Source: Aurelia coerulea
Lineage: Eukaryota; Cnidaria; Scyphozoa; Semaeostomeae; Ulmaridae
Direction: 5' to 3'
NCBI GenBank assembly: GCA_039566865.1
Contig: CM076962.1
Coordinates: 6,504,743-6,568,742 of the forward strand
DNA length: 64,000 nt
A program made the position numbers and the translations under genes. Below are positions 22,137 to 32,641 of this stretch, piece after piece; position 1 is the stretch's first letter, and every line of letters begins with the position of its first letter. Under the pieces are notes generated by a model. The model had not been told where the DNA came from. It saw only the letters and a list, made by a program, of their open reading frames with translations, and ran no database searches.

Positions 22137-23393
22137 ATCAAATCATATAATGGCACTGTCCCTGCTCTATTTGGATTCCAATAGTTTTTAAAAGAAGCAT
22201 AAAATCATTGTGTCTTTTTTCAATCATTACTGCAGATTTAGTTGAATTCTATAATCATTCTTTTGTGTTCGTTGGGTGTGTCACTTGAGGTGTGGCAAAA
22301 TATTCTTTCTCCTCCATGTAGATGATGGCTACATGTTTGATCGAAAAAGAAGCAAGTTAAACGTTATACAACGTTCACTGTTCACAGGCAAAGTCTAATA
22401 AATCAATGTTTTTGCCAGACTGTCTGTATGAAGAAACTTGTAGGGTTGGTCAAAGAAAGGGGAAAATGCGAAAAATAATTAGAATCTTTACCAGTAAGAT
22501 GGCATCAGTGAAAAAATGTATCATTTGACACTTTTAACAGGATAAATGATCAAATTAGCAAGGAAGGGCTCAGTATTGACGATGGAAATCTTCACACATT
22601 GTCAGAACAACATATCATAAACCAATTTTATAGTACTTACGACAAGTACGGTCATGTCTGACTTTTCTTTATAATTTGGTAGAGAAATAAGTTCAGGCCA
22701 TTCATCCATAATTCCAATAAACACACTGATATTCAGAAATAATGGAGTCTTTTGGCATGAAAAATCTCTATGGTAACAAATATGGCTGCTTTTCGCAAAG
22801 ATGGCCGATCTTAGGATTATGTGGTATTTGCAAGTTTGCATCACAATTATCTTATGTATACACTGATGGGCTTTGGCACAGATAACCGCACGGGTAACCA
22901 CAAGGGTAACCATAATTTCATACTATTTTGTATTGAATAAGCACGGGTAACCACGGGTAACCACGGGTAACCATAATATTTAAAAGGAAAGTTATATTTC
23001 CTTATAAATATTATGGTTACCCGTGGTTACCCGTGGTTACCCGTGCTTATTCAACGAAAAGTAGTATGAAATCATGGTTACCCTTGTGGTTACCCTTGTG
23101 GTTACCCGTGATCAAATCATATAATGGCACTGTCCCTGCTCTATTTGGATTCCAATAGTTTTTAAAAGAAGCATAAAATCATTGTGTCTTTTTTCAATCA
23201 TTACTGCAGATTTAGTTGAATTCTATAATCATTCTTTTGTGTTCGTTGGGTGTGTCACTTGAGGTGCGGCAAAATATTCTTTCTCCTCCATGTAGATGAT
23301 GGCTACATGTTTGATCGAAAAAGAAGCAAGTTAAACGTTATACAACGTTCACTGTTCACAGGCAAAGTCTAATAAATCAATGTTTTTGCCAGA

Positions 23394-23614
23394 CAATCCT
23401 GGACAAAATATTTGGAACAAAGTTGATTTTTTGGTGATTATCTCAGTTCTTCTCACTCTTACATCTGCACCACCCCCTTTTACCCCCGAAACAATGTTGG
23501 TTGGCATCTTGAAGCTGAAAACATCCAAACAACATTGTATCGGGGGTAAAAGGGGGGTTGTTCAAATGAAATTGTAGAATCTTACGTTGTTCCAATATAT
23601 TTTGTCCACGATTG
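23394..23614. mobile_element. 221-bp CAAT MITE, copy 2 (inside array 1)
   Basis: Same element as copy 1, sitting between GCCAGA and TCTGTATG of one 974-bp unit. Neighbouring units at 22429 and 24587 have GCCAGACTGTCTG at the same place, so this site is occupied in one unit only. Confidence 0.85.
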
Positions 23615-25244
23615 TCTGTATGAAGAAACTTGTAGGGTTGGTCAAAGAAAGGGGAAAATGCGAAAAATAATTAGAATCTTTACCAGTAAGATTGCATCAG
23701 TGAAAAAATGTATCATTTGACACTTTTAACAGGATAAATGATCAAATTAGCAAGGAAGGGCTCAGTATTGACGATGGAAATCTTCACACATTGTCAGAAC
23801 AACATATCATAAACCAATTTTATAGTACTTACGACAAGTACGGTCATGTCTGACTTTTCTTTATAATTTGGTAGAGAAATAAGTTCAGGCCATTCATCCA
23901 TAATTCCAATAAACACACTGATATTCAGAAATAATGGAGTCTTTTGGCATGAAAAATCTCTATGGTAACAAATATGGCAGCTTTTCGCAAAGATGGCCGA
24001 TCTTAGGATTATGTGTTATTTTCAAGTTTGCATCACAATTATCTTATGTATACACTGATGGGCTTTGGCACAGATAACCACACGGGTAACCACAAGGGTA
24101 AGCAAAATTTCATACTATTTTGTATTGAATAAGCACGGGTAACCACGGGTAACCACGGGTAACCATAATATTTAAAAGGAAAGTTATATTTCCTTATAAA
24201 TATTATGGTTACCCGTGGTTACCGTGGTTACCCGTGCTTTTTCAACGAAAAATAGTATGAAATCATGGTTACCCTTGTGGTTACCCTTGTGGTTACCCGT
24301 GATCAAATCATATAATGGCACTGTCCCTGCTCTATTTGGATTCCAATAGTTTTTAAAAGAAGCATAAAATCATTGTGTCTTTTTTCAATCATTACTGCAG
24401 ATTTAGTTGAATTCTATAATCATTCTTTTGTGTTCGTTGGGTGTGTCACTTGAGGTGTGGCAAAATATTCTTTCTCCTCCATGTAGATGATGGCTACATG
24501 TTTGATCGAAAAAGAAGCAAGTTAAACGTTATACAACGTTCACTGTTCACAGGCAAAGTCTAATAAATCAATGTTTTTGCCAGACTGTCTGTATGAAGAA
24601 ACTTGTAGGGTTGGTCAAAGAAAGGGGAAAATGCGAAAAATAATTAGAATCTTTACCAGTAAGATGGCATCAGTGAAAAAATGTATCATTTGACACTTTT
24701 AACAGGATAAATGATCAAATTAGCAAGGAAGGGCTCAGTATTGACGATGGAAATCTTCACACATTGTCAGAACAACATATCATAAACCAATTTTATAGTA
24801 CTTACGACAAGTACGGTCATGTCTGACTTTTCTTTATAATTTGGTAGAGAAATAAGTTCAGGCCATTCATCCATAATTCCAATAAACACACTGATATTCA
24901 GAAATAATGGAGTCTTTTGGCATGAAAAATCTCTATGGTAACAAATATGGCTGCTTTTCGCAAAGATGGCCGATCTTAGGATTATGTGGTATTTGCAAGT
25001 TTGCATCACAATTATCTTATGTATACACTGATGGGCTTTGGCACAGATAACCACACGGGTAACCACAAGGGTAACCATAATTTCATACTATTTTGTATTG
25101 AATAAGCACGGGTAACCACGGGTAACCACGGGTAACCATAATATTTAAAAGGAAAGTTATATTTCCTTATAAATATTATGGTTACCCGTGGTTACCCGTG
25201 GTTACCCGTGCTTATTCAACGAAAAGTAGTATGAAATCATGGTT

Positions 25245-25465
25245 CAATCCTGGACAAAATATTTGGAACAAAGTTGATTTTTTGGTGATTATCTCAGTTC
25301 TTCTCACTCTTACATCTGCACCACCCCCTTTTACCCCCGAAACAATGTTGGTTGGCATCTTGAAGCTGAAAACATCCAAACAACATTGTATCGGGGGTAA
25401 AAGGGGGGTTGTTCAAATGAAATTGTAGAATCTTACGTTGTTCCAATATATTTTGTCCACGATTG
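25245..25465. mobile_element. 221-bp CAAT MITE, copy 3 (right edge of composite)
   Basis: Same element and orientation as copies 1 and 2. Its left side abuts array 1 in the middle of a hairpin right arm (after ATCATGGTT); its right side abuts the terminal GGTAGGG of the piggyBac-like host element. Confidence 0.85.
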
Positions 25466-25474
25466 TGGGTAGGG

Positions 25475-25752
25475 TTAAACAGCCTATTTAGAAATACACA
25501 AAATATCTTAAAATGAATAAATAGCCTATTTAGCCTATTTAGCCTATTTAGAAGTTAGTGTTTCTTTTCCTTATCTTAAACTTTGTAAATTGTTATTAGG
25601 TTTTTAAAGTTATGGTTTTTATAGTGTATTTAATCAATTCCTTAGTAATTTTATATCGTAATTAGTGTTTTTAAGTGGAGGCCCCTTGTAAAACAGCTCC
25701 GGCTGAAGGGCAACCCTCCTTAAAAGAATCAAATATCAAATATCAATTATCA
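25475..25752 (+). other. LINE-E stop codon, 3' UTR and terminal repeat tail
   Basis: After the TTAA comes the final codon string and TAG (25489-25491), a TAGCCTATT repeat at 25524-25552, then an AT-rich UTR. The last part (GGAGGCCCCTTGTAAAACAG, GAAGGGCAACCCTCC) can form the stem typical of CR1/L2 3' ends, which the RT recognises. It ends in AATCAAATATCA / ATTATCA short repeats instead of poly(A). Confidence 0.75.
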
Positions 25753-25889
25753 ATTATCCAAACAACAATCATCGGGGACCTCCAAGGCATCAACATTAGT
25801 TCTACGAACATCTGCAAGAAACTTAACTGGCTCGGGATTTTCATTGCTGCGATATTTCATCACCTTGGGTCTAAGACGAGGGATATGTG
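25753..25889 (-). pseudogene. LINE-A endonuclease end / linker piece between LINE-E and pB-1
   Basis: Minus-strand frame reads HIPRLRPKVMKYRS, PVKFLADVRRTN and ALEVPDDCCLDN. This resembles the post-endonuclease region of CR1-like LINEs (P-K-[IV]-[IM]-x-Y-R-x-[YF], then a F-x-x-D-[LV] helix). Upstream it continues at 52647 across pB-1 in the same frame (RFLT then HIPRL), and downstream at 10226 across LINE-E (DN then LTNSFRNLVD). Confidence 0.75.
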
Positions 25890-26309
25890 ACAACCCTTTC
25901 CGCCTCTGTGACCCCATCGGTCCCCGCACCAAAAATACGACCAAAAATAAAAATCACCCGATTGGCACCAAAATCGGTACAAAGTACCTTTTTGACCTGC
26001 TGATTTGAAATCTGGAGACCTTTTTTAGAAATTTTGTCACAAAAGTGGCACAAATGCACTTGAATGTCATAAAATGCTCTGCTGATTATCAAGAAAAATG
26101 TTCATCCGATTTCGACCATACTTGGTACAAAGTATATTTTGGACTTGCTGATGTCATGTCTCATAGCAGATGTGCCAAATAATTGTTACAAAATTGGCAC
26201 GAGTGCCCTAAAATGGGACATATAATGTTTGTCCCACACAGAAAATTCCAAAAAATTAAAGTCACCTGATTGGCTCCAAAATCGGTTAAAAGTAGAATTT
26301 GGACCTGCT

Positions 26310-27331
26310 CAGCCTCGTCCCCAGGGCCTTTTGTCATATTGGGACGGAGACGAAAAGGCACTGGGATCGGCTGGTCACATGGCCATCAATACACCCTCTC
26401 TCATTGGGTGTCATAAATTATAGAAATCATAATGTATGCAGCAGTTTACGTCAGGCTATGGCTGCTGCGTACTTGCTGCAGTTATAGTGGAATTGAATGA
26501 AGAAGACCAAACGGCTGAGGGCTCCAGGCTTCTGTCACTCTCTCAAGACTTGCAACTGGTTTTCATCGAATTATCAAAGTATTTCGCAAATTGAAAGCTG
26601 GTGAAGTGTTTTTGTGGCTCTGATGTGATTCGCCACTTTGCCAACCATCCTGCGCTCCAGTTGCTCCGGGATATTCTCCCATCAAAGTCTCTACAAGCAA
26701 CGTTGTGCTGTCGAAAAACAGATATTCTGCAAATTGTTGTTGTATTTGTTACTGAAACTTCTTTCAATTTGACTAGATATACTTTTCATTCACTTTGGTG
26801 TGGTCACACTGTCAACAAAACAAATGTCATTTTTAGTATAGGCCTATCACTTATAAACTTTGGAAGGAGTGATTTTACATTCACGGACTGCATGAACAAA
26901 ATCCAAGAAAAGTACCAATCTAAACCAGCTTCAAATTTGAGAATGTGTACGATTATTTCTGAGGTTGTTCAATTCCACCTAGTTCCGCTTTCCCGAAGGT
27001 ATTCAGCTTGTTATTCTAAACTGGGATAGGCAGTCTTTCTTCCATTGTTCTGAGCTTAGTTACTCCTTAGTTACGTGGCCATGAAATTCATGCATCAGCA
27101 CGCCTCTATGGCCCTGATTTCTCGGGATAAAGCAAATTAGTGCAAACTTCTGGAATAAACAATCTCCATTCATCAAAAGGGACACAAAGACTGACAACAA
27201 CGAGAAAATGGTTACACAGAACATAATTTGTGTGAAAAGCAATAGCAATCAGATTGCTTATGTGACCAGCCGATCCCAGGGCCTTTTCGTCTCCGTCCCA
27301 ATATGACAAAAGGCCCTGGAGACGAGGTTGG
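26310..27331. mobile_element. 1.02-kb hAT-like element with perfect 8-bp target duplication
   Basis: Begins CAGCCTCGTCCCCAGGG and ends CCCTGGAGACGAGGTTGG; long inverted ends include TGTCATATTGGGACGGAGA and GATCGGCTGGTCACATGG. GACCTGCT is duplicated exactly (26302-26309 and 27332-27339), cutting a 309-bp repeat unit. The interior holds a 142-codon open frame (26601-27029) starting MKCFCGSDVIRHFANHP that I cannot assign; it lacks obvious hAT DDE or BED motifs. A related end fragment lies at 38270-38360. Confidence 0.85.
26601..27029 (+). CDS. Unassigned 142-codon open frame inside the hAT-like element
   Basis: ATG at 26601, stop at 27027-27029. The composition is protein-like at first (MKCFCGSDVIRHFANHPALQ) but there is no domain I recognise. 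It could be a remnant of a transposase N-terminus, a captured host exon, or chance. No splice or promoter evidence was found. Confidence 0.2.
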   Translation: MKCFCGSDVIRHFANHPALQLLRDILPSKSLQATLCCRKTDILQIVVVFVTETSFNLTRYTFHSLWCGHTVNKTNVIFSIGLSLINFGRSDFTFTDCMNKIQEKYQSKPASNLRMCTIISEVVQFHLVPLSRRYSACYSKLG

Positions 27332-27866
27332 GACCTGCTGATTTCAAATCTGGAGACCATTTTTAAAAATTGTGTCACAAAAGTGGCACAAATGGATTTA
27401 AATGGCACAAAATACTCTCCTAATTATCAACAGGTAATGTTCATTCAATTTGGACCATACTTGGTATAAAGTATATTTCAGACTTACTGATGTCATGTCT
27501 CATAGCAGCTTTGCCAAAGAATTGTCACAAAACTGTCACAAGTGCCCTAAAATGAGACAATGTTTGTCCCACAAAGAAAAATGCCAAAAAGTAAAGGTCA
27601 CCGGATTGGCTCCAAAATCGGTATTAAGTACAAATTGGACCTGCTGATTTCAAATCTGGAGACCAGTTTGAACAATTTTGTCACAAAAGTGGCACAAATG
27701 GATTTTAATAGCACAAAATACTCTTCTAATTATCAACAGGTAATGTTAATTCAATTTGGGCCATACTTGGTATAAAGTATATTTCGGACCTGCTGATGTC
27801 ATGTTTCGTAGCAGCTTTGCCAAAGAATAGTCACAAAAACTGGCAGAATTTCCCTAAAATGGGACA

Positions 27867-29328
27867 GAATGTTTTTTTTTTTTTTTATATATTCCATTAA
27901 AAATTTACAATACAATGTTACGGACTACTCTACCACGAACTACTTTACAATACTACAAGGACGATGCCATGAGGAGCAAAAGACTATGACTACCCCATGG
28001 CGTTGTTTAAAAATGCTAACCTACATACAATTTTACATAAATACTACAAACAACTAAAAAAGAAAAACGATGCTTACTATTCTGTGGCCTGTCTAACATT
28101 AGATGTCAGGTTGGGGCTGTAATAACCAAAAAATTGTTCATTTTTTATTTGGATAGCATACCTGACATTTAATGTGAGACAGAAATTACAGACAAAAAGA
28201 AAATTTACTGAAAGGCACTTGGTGGGCACTTGGTGGTTGCATGGCATGTGACTGAAATTTGATATGATCTTAATCAAATCGACCAGTGTTGCGGATGAAT
28301 TGTATAGTAAGTTCGAGTATATTTCTATTTAGGTCATTAGACAGGTCTTGGTCACCATATAATAAAAGGTGCATTAGAAAATCGTTTGAAAGATTGCTGA
28401 TTTCAACAAATGGTCGTAGTATATCTGAAACTCCAGCGAGAAGATCTCGTCGTTGAATGTCAAATGAAGTGCACAGCAACAAAAAGTGCTCCGTATCCTC
28501 AATACCGTCATGCGTTGGGCACATTGGGTTTACGGTGTCCCTGAAATTATGCTTGAATTTGTGAAAGTTTAGTTTGCTGAGACCGACCCTTATTTGGGAA
28601 AGATATGATAGGCCTATTGGGTCATGAATACCAAATACAGGTTTTGGAGGGGGGCGAATTATTGATAGAAGCTTTGTCTTAAAAACAGCAACGGACGGTG
28701 CAAGCCTGACTTCAGGATCAAGTTTATTCCATTCGGAGATGCAGTTTGGATAGAAGCTAGATTGAAATTTTTCTGTTCTTACCTTTATTCGCCAAATAGC
28801 ATCCTGATTGCGAAGGGAGTAATTCGACACATGAATTGGTGGGATTGGCTCCTTTGTATACAACGGGGTGAGATTATTCATAATCTTATAAAACAAAGTC
28901 AGGCGTCTACTCCACCTTCGGGAACTTAGTGACTCCCAGCCAAGCTCTGTGTAAAGCTTTTCACGTGATGTTCCCCTCCATGTCCCTGTTACAGCAAGAG
29001 CAGGAGAATATTGAACAGACTCTATTTTTTCCATTAGATTTGGTAGTATGATGTTTTGACTGAATTCACATACTTTAGATGGAATATGATAGATAACGTC
29101 TCCATATTCCAGGTGGGGTCGTACATAGAGCTTATATAATTCGTTCAGGGTATGTCTGGGCAGATATTTGGAGAGATATTTTAGTAGACCAATGCCCTTT
29201 CTCGTTTTAGAGATAGCAGATTTAACATGAGCTGAGAAAGAAAGCTTTGAGTCCAGGATAATACCTAGATGTTTATGTTCATTTACTTTCTTAACGGGTA
29301 TGTTATTAAAGAGGATAACGGAATGTTT
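27867..29328 (-). mobile_element. LINE-C: 5'-truncated LINE insertion with 8-bp target duplication
   Basis: GAATGTTT occurs at 27867-27874 and 29321-29328, duplicating part of a 309-bp repeat unit. On the minus strand the insert starts abruptly within the RT thumb at 29320 and ends in a T run at 27872-27886, that is a poly(A) tail of the minus strand. The classic hallmarks of target-primed reverse transcription (5' truncation, A tail, short duplication) are all present, and the coding part is uninterrupted, so the insertion is relatively recent. Confidence 0.9.
28270..29320 (-). CDS. LINE-C reverse transcriptase, thumb and C-terminal domain (5' truncated, frame intact)
   Basis: About 350 codons without interruption, beginning inside FNNIPVKKVNEHKHLGIILD, the post-palm motif. 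Then come GIGLLKYLSKYLPRHTLNELY, YVRPHLEYGDVIYH, SVQYSPALAVTGTWRGTS, KLYTELGWESLSSRRWSRRL and YSLRNQ. The C-terminal part holds CPTHDGIEDTEHFLLLC, a C...H...C zinc-knuckle-like motif found at the end of many APE-type LINE RTs. It lacks the catalytic palm, so it is not active. The closest relative in the window is LINE-D, with the same order of blocks. Confidence 0.88.
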
Positions 29329-30370
29329 GTCCCACGAAGAAAAATGCCAAAAAGTAAAAGTCACACGATTGGCTCCAAAATCGGTATTAAGTACAAATTG
29401 GACCTGCTGATTTCAAATCTGGAGACCAGTTTAAACAATTTTGTCACAAAAGTGGCACAAATGGATTTAAATGTCACAAAATACTCTCCTTATTATCAAC
29501 AGGTAATGTTCATTCAATTTGGGCCATACTTGGTATAAAGCATATTTCGGACTTGCTGATGTCATGTTTCATAGCAGCTTTGCCAAAGAATTGTCACAAA
29601 ACTGGCACAATTGCCCTAAAATGGGACAGAATGTTTGTCCCACAAAGAAAAATGCCAAAAAGTAAAAGTCACACGATTGGCTCCAAAATCGGTATTAAGC
29701 ACAAATTGGACCAGTTTAAACAATTTTGTCAAAAAAGTGGCACAAATGGATTTAAATGGCACAAAATACTCTCCTAATTATCAACAGGTAATGTTCATTC
29801 AATTTGGACCATACTTGGTATAAAGTATATTTCAGACTTGCTGATGTCATGTCTCATAGCAGCTTTGCCAAAGAATTATCACAAAACTGGCTCAATTGCC
29901 CTAAAATGGGACAGAATTTTTGTCCCACAAAGAAAGATGCCAAAAAGTAAAAGTCACACAATTGGCTCCAAAATCGGTATTAAGTACAAATTGGACCTGC
30001 TGATTTCAAATCTGGAGACCAGTTTAAACAACTTTGTCACAAAAGTGGCACAAATTGATTTAAATGGCACAAAATACTCTCCTAATTATCAACAGGCAAT
30101 GTTCATTCAATTTGGACTATACTTGGTATAAAGTAAATTTCAGACTTGCTGATGTCATGTCTCATAGCAGCTTTGCCAAAGAATCCCTAAAGTGGGACAG
30201 AATGTTTTCTCCTACACAGAAAAATGACAAAAAATTAAGGTTGTTCGATTGGGTCCAAATTCGGTAAAAGTAGAATTTGGACCTGCTGGTATGAAATCCG
30301 GAAACAGTTTTTGAAAATTTTGTCACAAAGATGGCACAAATGCATTTAAATGGCAAAAAATACTTTTCTA

Positions 30371-30592
30371 CAATAATAAAATAATGAATTTCATTGCAAA
30401 ATTTTCAAAGAAGATCACTTTAAAATAGCTCGAAATGGCGAAAGTCAGGTAGATCACTATCAAATGGTTACGAAGCCGTCAAACAAAATCTGTTCAGCAT
30501 CAGATCTTGAGAAAAGGAGTTACTTTTTCCTTCCTAGGCGGCAGTCCCTTCCAAATCAGTTCACTACATAATTTGTTAGACTACCTATCGCA
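30371..30592 (+). repeat. Inner left arm of pB-1, outer part (before the RTE insertion)
   Basis: The sequence from TTGCAAAATTTTCAAAG to CCTATCGCA is the inverse of about 37120-37320 (GCAGTCCCTTCCAAATCAG against CTGATTTGGAAGGGACTGC). It ends at the RTE target duplication and continues after it at 33978. Confidence 0.8.
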
Positions 30593-30901
30593 CTTATGGC
30601 TCCAAGCACACGCTATCGGCCATATCCCGGCACCGTATCTCGGCTGACATGCCAAGCTAAGCGAGGGGCTAACCACTTTGTGGTGTAGTTAGGGGACGTC
30701 ACCCTTTATAGTGTGTGAAGATTGAGTCGGTGGAAGAGGCAGACGAACTCTATCAAAAGTCAATGGCTCTGAAGGCGTAATCAGCAAAATGTGTGACTCA
30801 TTAGGCATTCTGTGACGCTGAAGGAAAGTTTGGCCAGTCACCTTGGAAAGAATTGGGACTCTACCAAGTACAAGACCCATAGTTAGCTAGATATCATAGG
30901 A

Positions 30902-32641
30902 ATGACGAATAGAAATAACACGGATACAGAGAAAACTGGGACCCCTGCGGTCGACTCTGTTGAAAGCGACAGGGAAGGAGGATCTCATGAAAGGATAGCT
31001 AAGTTATCTGAAAGGATGGTAAATAATGACGAGGAAATTTTAAACTCTGATGAGCAGCTGACTTCTGAGGAGATTAATTTGAATGGAAATGGGACCCTCA
31101 TACGTTTAGGGGCATGGAATGCCCAGACCCTATATCAGGTTGGAAAATTTGATAACTGCTTGCAAGAAATGAACAGAATGGACATTGATATTTTAGGAGT
31201 GTCGGAAGTTAGATGAACAGATTCGGAGAGTATAGAAAAGGATGATCATGTAATGTATTTTTCTGGGGGTGAGAAACACGCAAATGGAGTAGGAATTATT
31301 ACCAAGAAGAAATACTCAAGAGCAACTGAAGGGTATCTAGCTCAGTCTGATAGAGTCATGATGGTTAAGATGGAAGGAAAACCATTCAACATTGTTATTG
31401 TTCAAGTTTATGCACCGACACAGCACCACAGTGAGGTTGAAATTGAAACTTTTTACGAAGACATCGAGAAATGTATGAGTCATGTATGCACAACGGATGT
31501 TGTCATACTTATGGGCGACTGGAATGCAATGGTGGGAGATGAAAAATTAGAGGATATAACTGGAGGTCACGGTCTTGGAACGCGAAATGAACGTGGAGAT
31601 AGACTGGTACAATTTTGTCAAGAAAAAGAACTCGTTATCACTAATACGTTTTTTAAACATCACAAGAGAAGATTATATACATGGGTCAGTCCAGGTGACA
31701 GATACAGAAGCCAGATTGACTATGTGATGATAAATAAAAGATTTAGAAATTGTGTGAAAAGCATTCGCACTTACCCAGGAGCTGACATAATGTCAGATCA
31801 TATCCTCCTGATGGCAAAATTGAAGATAAAACTGAAGCTACCAAGGAAATGCAAAAATAAACCGAAGTTTGATTTAGATCTTCTTAAAGAAGATGAATAC
31901 GAAGAGAAGTTTTCCATTGAAGTAAAAAACAGATATTCTGCATTGATCAATGAAATTCCAATTCAAATTGAGGATAATGAAATAGAAATAGAAAATGAAT
32001 GGAAATGTCTCAAAACAAGTATATTGGAAGCAGAAAAGAATTCACTTCCAAGAATAAAGAAAAAGAAGGATAAGAGTTGGATGACCAAAGAGATCTTAGA
32101 CCTTATGGATGCAAGGAGAAAAAAGAAGGGATCTCCCGATTATTATGAATTAGACACGAGAATCAAACAATTATATAAAAGGGAAAAAGAAAACTGGTAC
32201 AAAAATATGTGTGAAAACATTGAGCAACTTGAGGCAAATCACAAAATTAGAGAAATGCATGAAAATGTAAAGAAGCTTACAAACAGGAAGAAAAATGTAA
32301 GGACTGGAAGTGAATGCATCAAAGATAAGAATGGAAAAATCCTGTTTGAAAGAGAAAATGTTGCAAAGAGATGGGAAGAATACATAACGGAATTGTATGA
32401 AGATGTGAACAGAGATGATCCAATAGAAATTGAAAATGAGGATGGCCCAGAACTACTAAAAACAGAAATCAGACACGCAATAAAGATGATAAAGGGTGGC
32501 AAAGCTCCAGGTGCAGATAAAATTATGATAGAACACATGAAAGCGTTGGATGAAGAAGCGGTAGACATAGTGCTTAACTTATGTAAACAGATCTATGACA
32601 CAGGCATTATACCAGAAGACCTAAGACACACCTTCTCGTCA
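30902..32641 (+). pseudogene. RTE-like LINE endonuclease and linker
   Basis: ATG at 30902. Acidic N-terminus, then RLGAWNAQTLYQVGKFD, DILGVSEVR (catalytic Glu), GVGIITKK, VIVQVYAPTQ, ILMGDWNAMVG (Asp, Asn), YTWVSPGDRYRSQIDYVMI and MSDHILL (final Asp-His): a complete APE-type endonuclease. A TGA at 31214 replaces the Trp normally following EVR, the only stop in 1.7 kb. A charged linker (KKKDKSWMTKEILDLMDARR, YKREKENWY) leads to the RT fingers (GGKAPGADKI). The reading frame shifts near 32625. The encoded protein resembles those often mislabelled craniofacial development protein 2-like in animal genomes. Confidence 0.88.

Larger units (their letters stand above)
21745..25244 (-). repeat. 974-bp tandem repeat array 1 (3.6 copies)
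   Basis: ACACACTGATATTCAG recurs at 21747, 22721, 23913 and 24886, spacings of 974, 1192 and 973 bp. The longer unit contains an extra CAAT MITE (23394-23614). Each unit holds a 234-bp hairpin (21903-22136, 22877-23110, 24069-24301; a partial one at 25042-25244) and a short exon-like frame on the minus strand. Copies differ by only a few bases. The opposite-orientation array 2 is at 52953-55722. Confidence 0.9.
21524..25465. mobile_element. Composite insertion: 974-bp repeat array bounded by two CAAT MITEs
   Basis: Begins with CAATCCTGGAC of the first MITE and ends with CCACGATTG of the last. The host right end should mirror the left (CAGTCTGGATAGGG); it reads CAGTCTG, insertion, TGGGTAGGG, so TG is duplicated (21522-21523 and 25466-25467). 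This implies the outer ends of two MITEs moved about 3.9 kb as one unit. Array repeat copies start at 21747, 22721, 23913 and 24886. Confidence 0.65.
20266..25474. mobile_element. 5.2-kb TTAA-flanked piggyBac-like element carrying a composite insertion
   Basis: Left end CCCTATCCAGACTG, right end GGGTAGGG, TTAA on both sides (20262-20265 and 25475-25478). LINE-E rejoins in frame as LNSF then KQPI and stop. The element proper is 20266-21523 (inner inverted repeats GGGGGGCTCATTCAGCCCC near 20281 and GGGGGGCTGAATGAGCCCC near 21468) plus the last 9 bases at 25466-25474. The rest is the composite insertion at 21524-25465. No transposase. Confidence 0.8.
10226..25752 (+). mobile_element. LINE-E: CR1-like LINE, plus strand, inserted in LINE-A and split by four large insertions
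   Basis: Plus-strand pieces in order: endonuclease end (10255-10451), linker and RT fingers (11440-12491), RT palm start (13685-13798), RT palm to C-terminus (19287-20265), stop and 3' UTR (25475-25752). Insertions are at 10452-11439, 12492-13684, 13799-19286 and 20266-25474. Its own length without them is only about 2.7 kb, so it is 5' truncated. The 3' end carries GGAGGCCCCTTGTAAAACAG, a CR1/L2-like hairpin-forming terminus, and a short AATATC/ATTATC repeat tail. ATTATC occurs on both outer sides. Confidence 0.85.
25950..30370 (+). repeat. ~309-bp tandem repeat, left arm of pB-1 (plus orientation)
   Basis: The unit contains ATTGGCTCCAAAATCGGT, GGACCTGCTGATTTCAAATC, GTCACAAAAGTGGCACAAAT, CTTGGTATAAAGTATATTTC and CTGATGTCATGTCTCATAGC. 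TTTGTCCCAC starts lie near 26230, 27565, 29327, 29636 and 29921; full units are about 309 bp, one shortened to 285 bp. The array is interrupted by a hAT MITE and LINE-C. The same repeat runs inverted at 37321-37545, 38735-38833 and 51478-52610. It encodes nothing stable. Confidence 0.85.

Noticed and set aside
23380..23577. Recurring 60-65 codon frame (NIWNKVDFLVIISVLL...) in each CAAT MITE
   Set aside because: It is a translation of the palindromic MITE, identical wherever the MITE lies, with no start context or domain.
21903..25244. Interstitial telomere repeats
   Set aside because: GGTTACCC strings occur with 11-bp spacing (GTGGTTACCCG) and in palindromic arms, not as head-to-tail 6-bp telomere units.
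25441..25480. LINE-E 3' end being an independent insertion
   Set aside because: The codons KQPI and stop continue directly from 20265 across one TTAA, so it is the same copy.
32239..32568. Minus-strand ORF of 109 codons
   Set aside because: It is the antisense shadow of the RTE endonuclease-RT frame.
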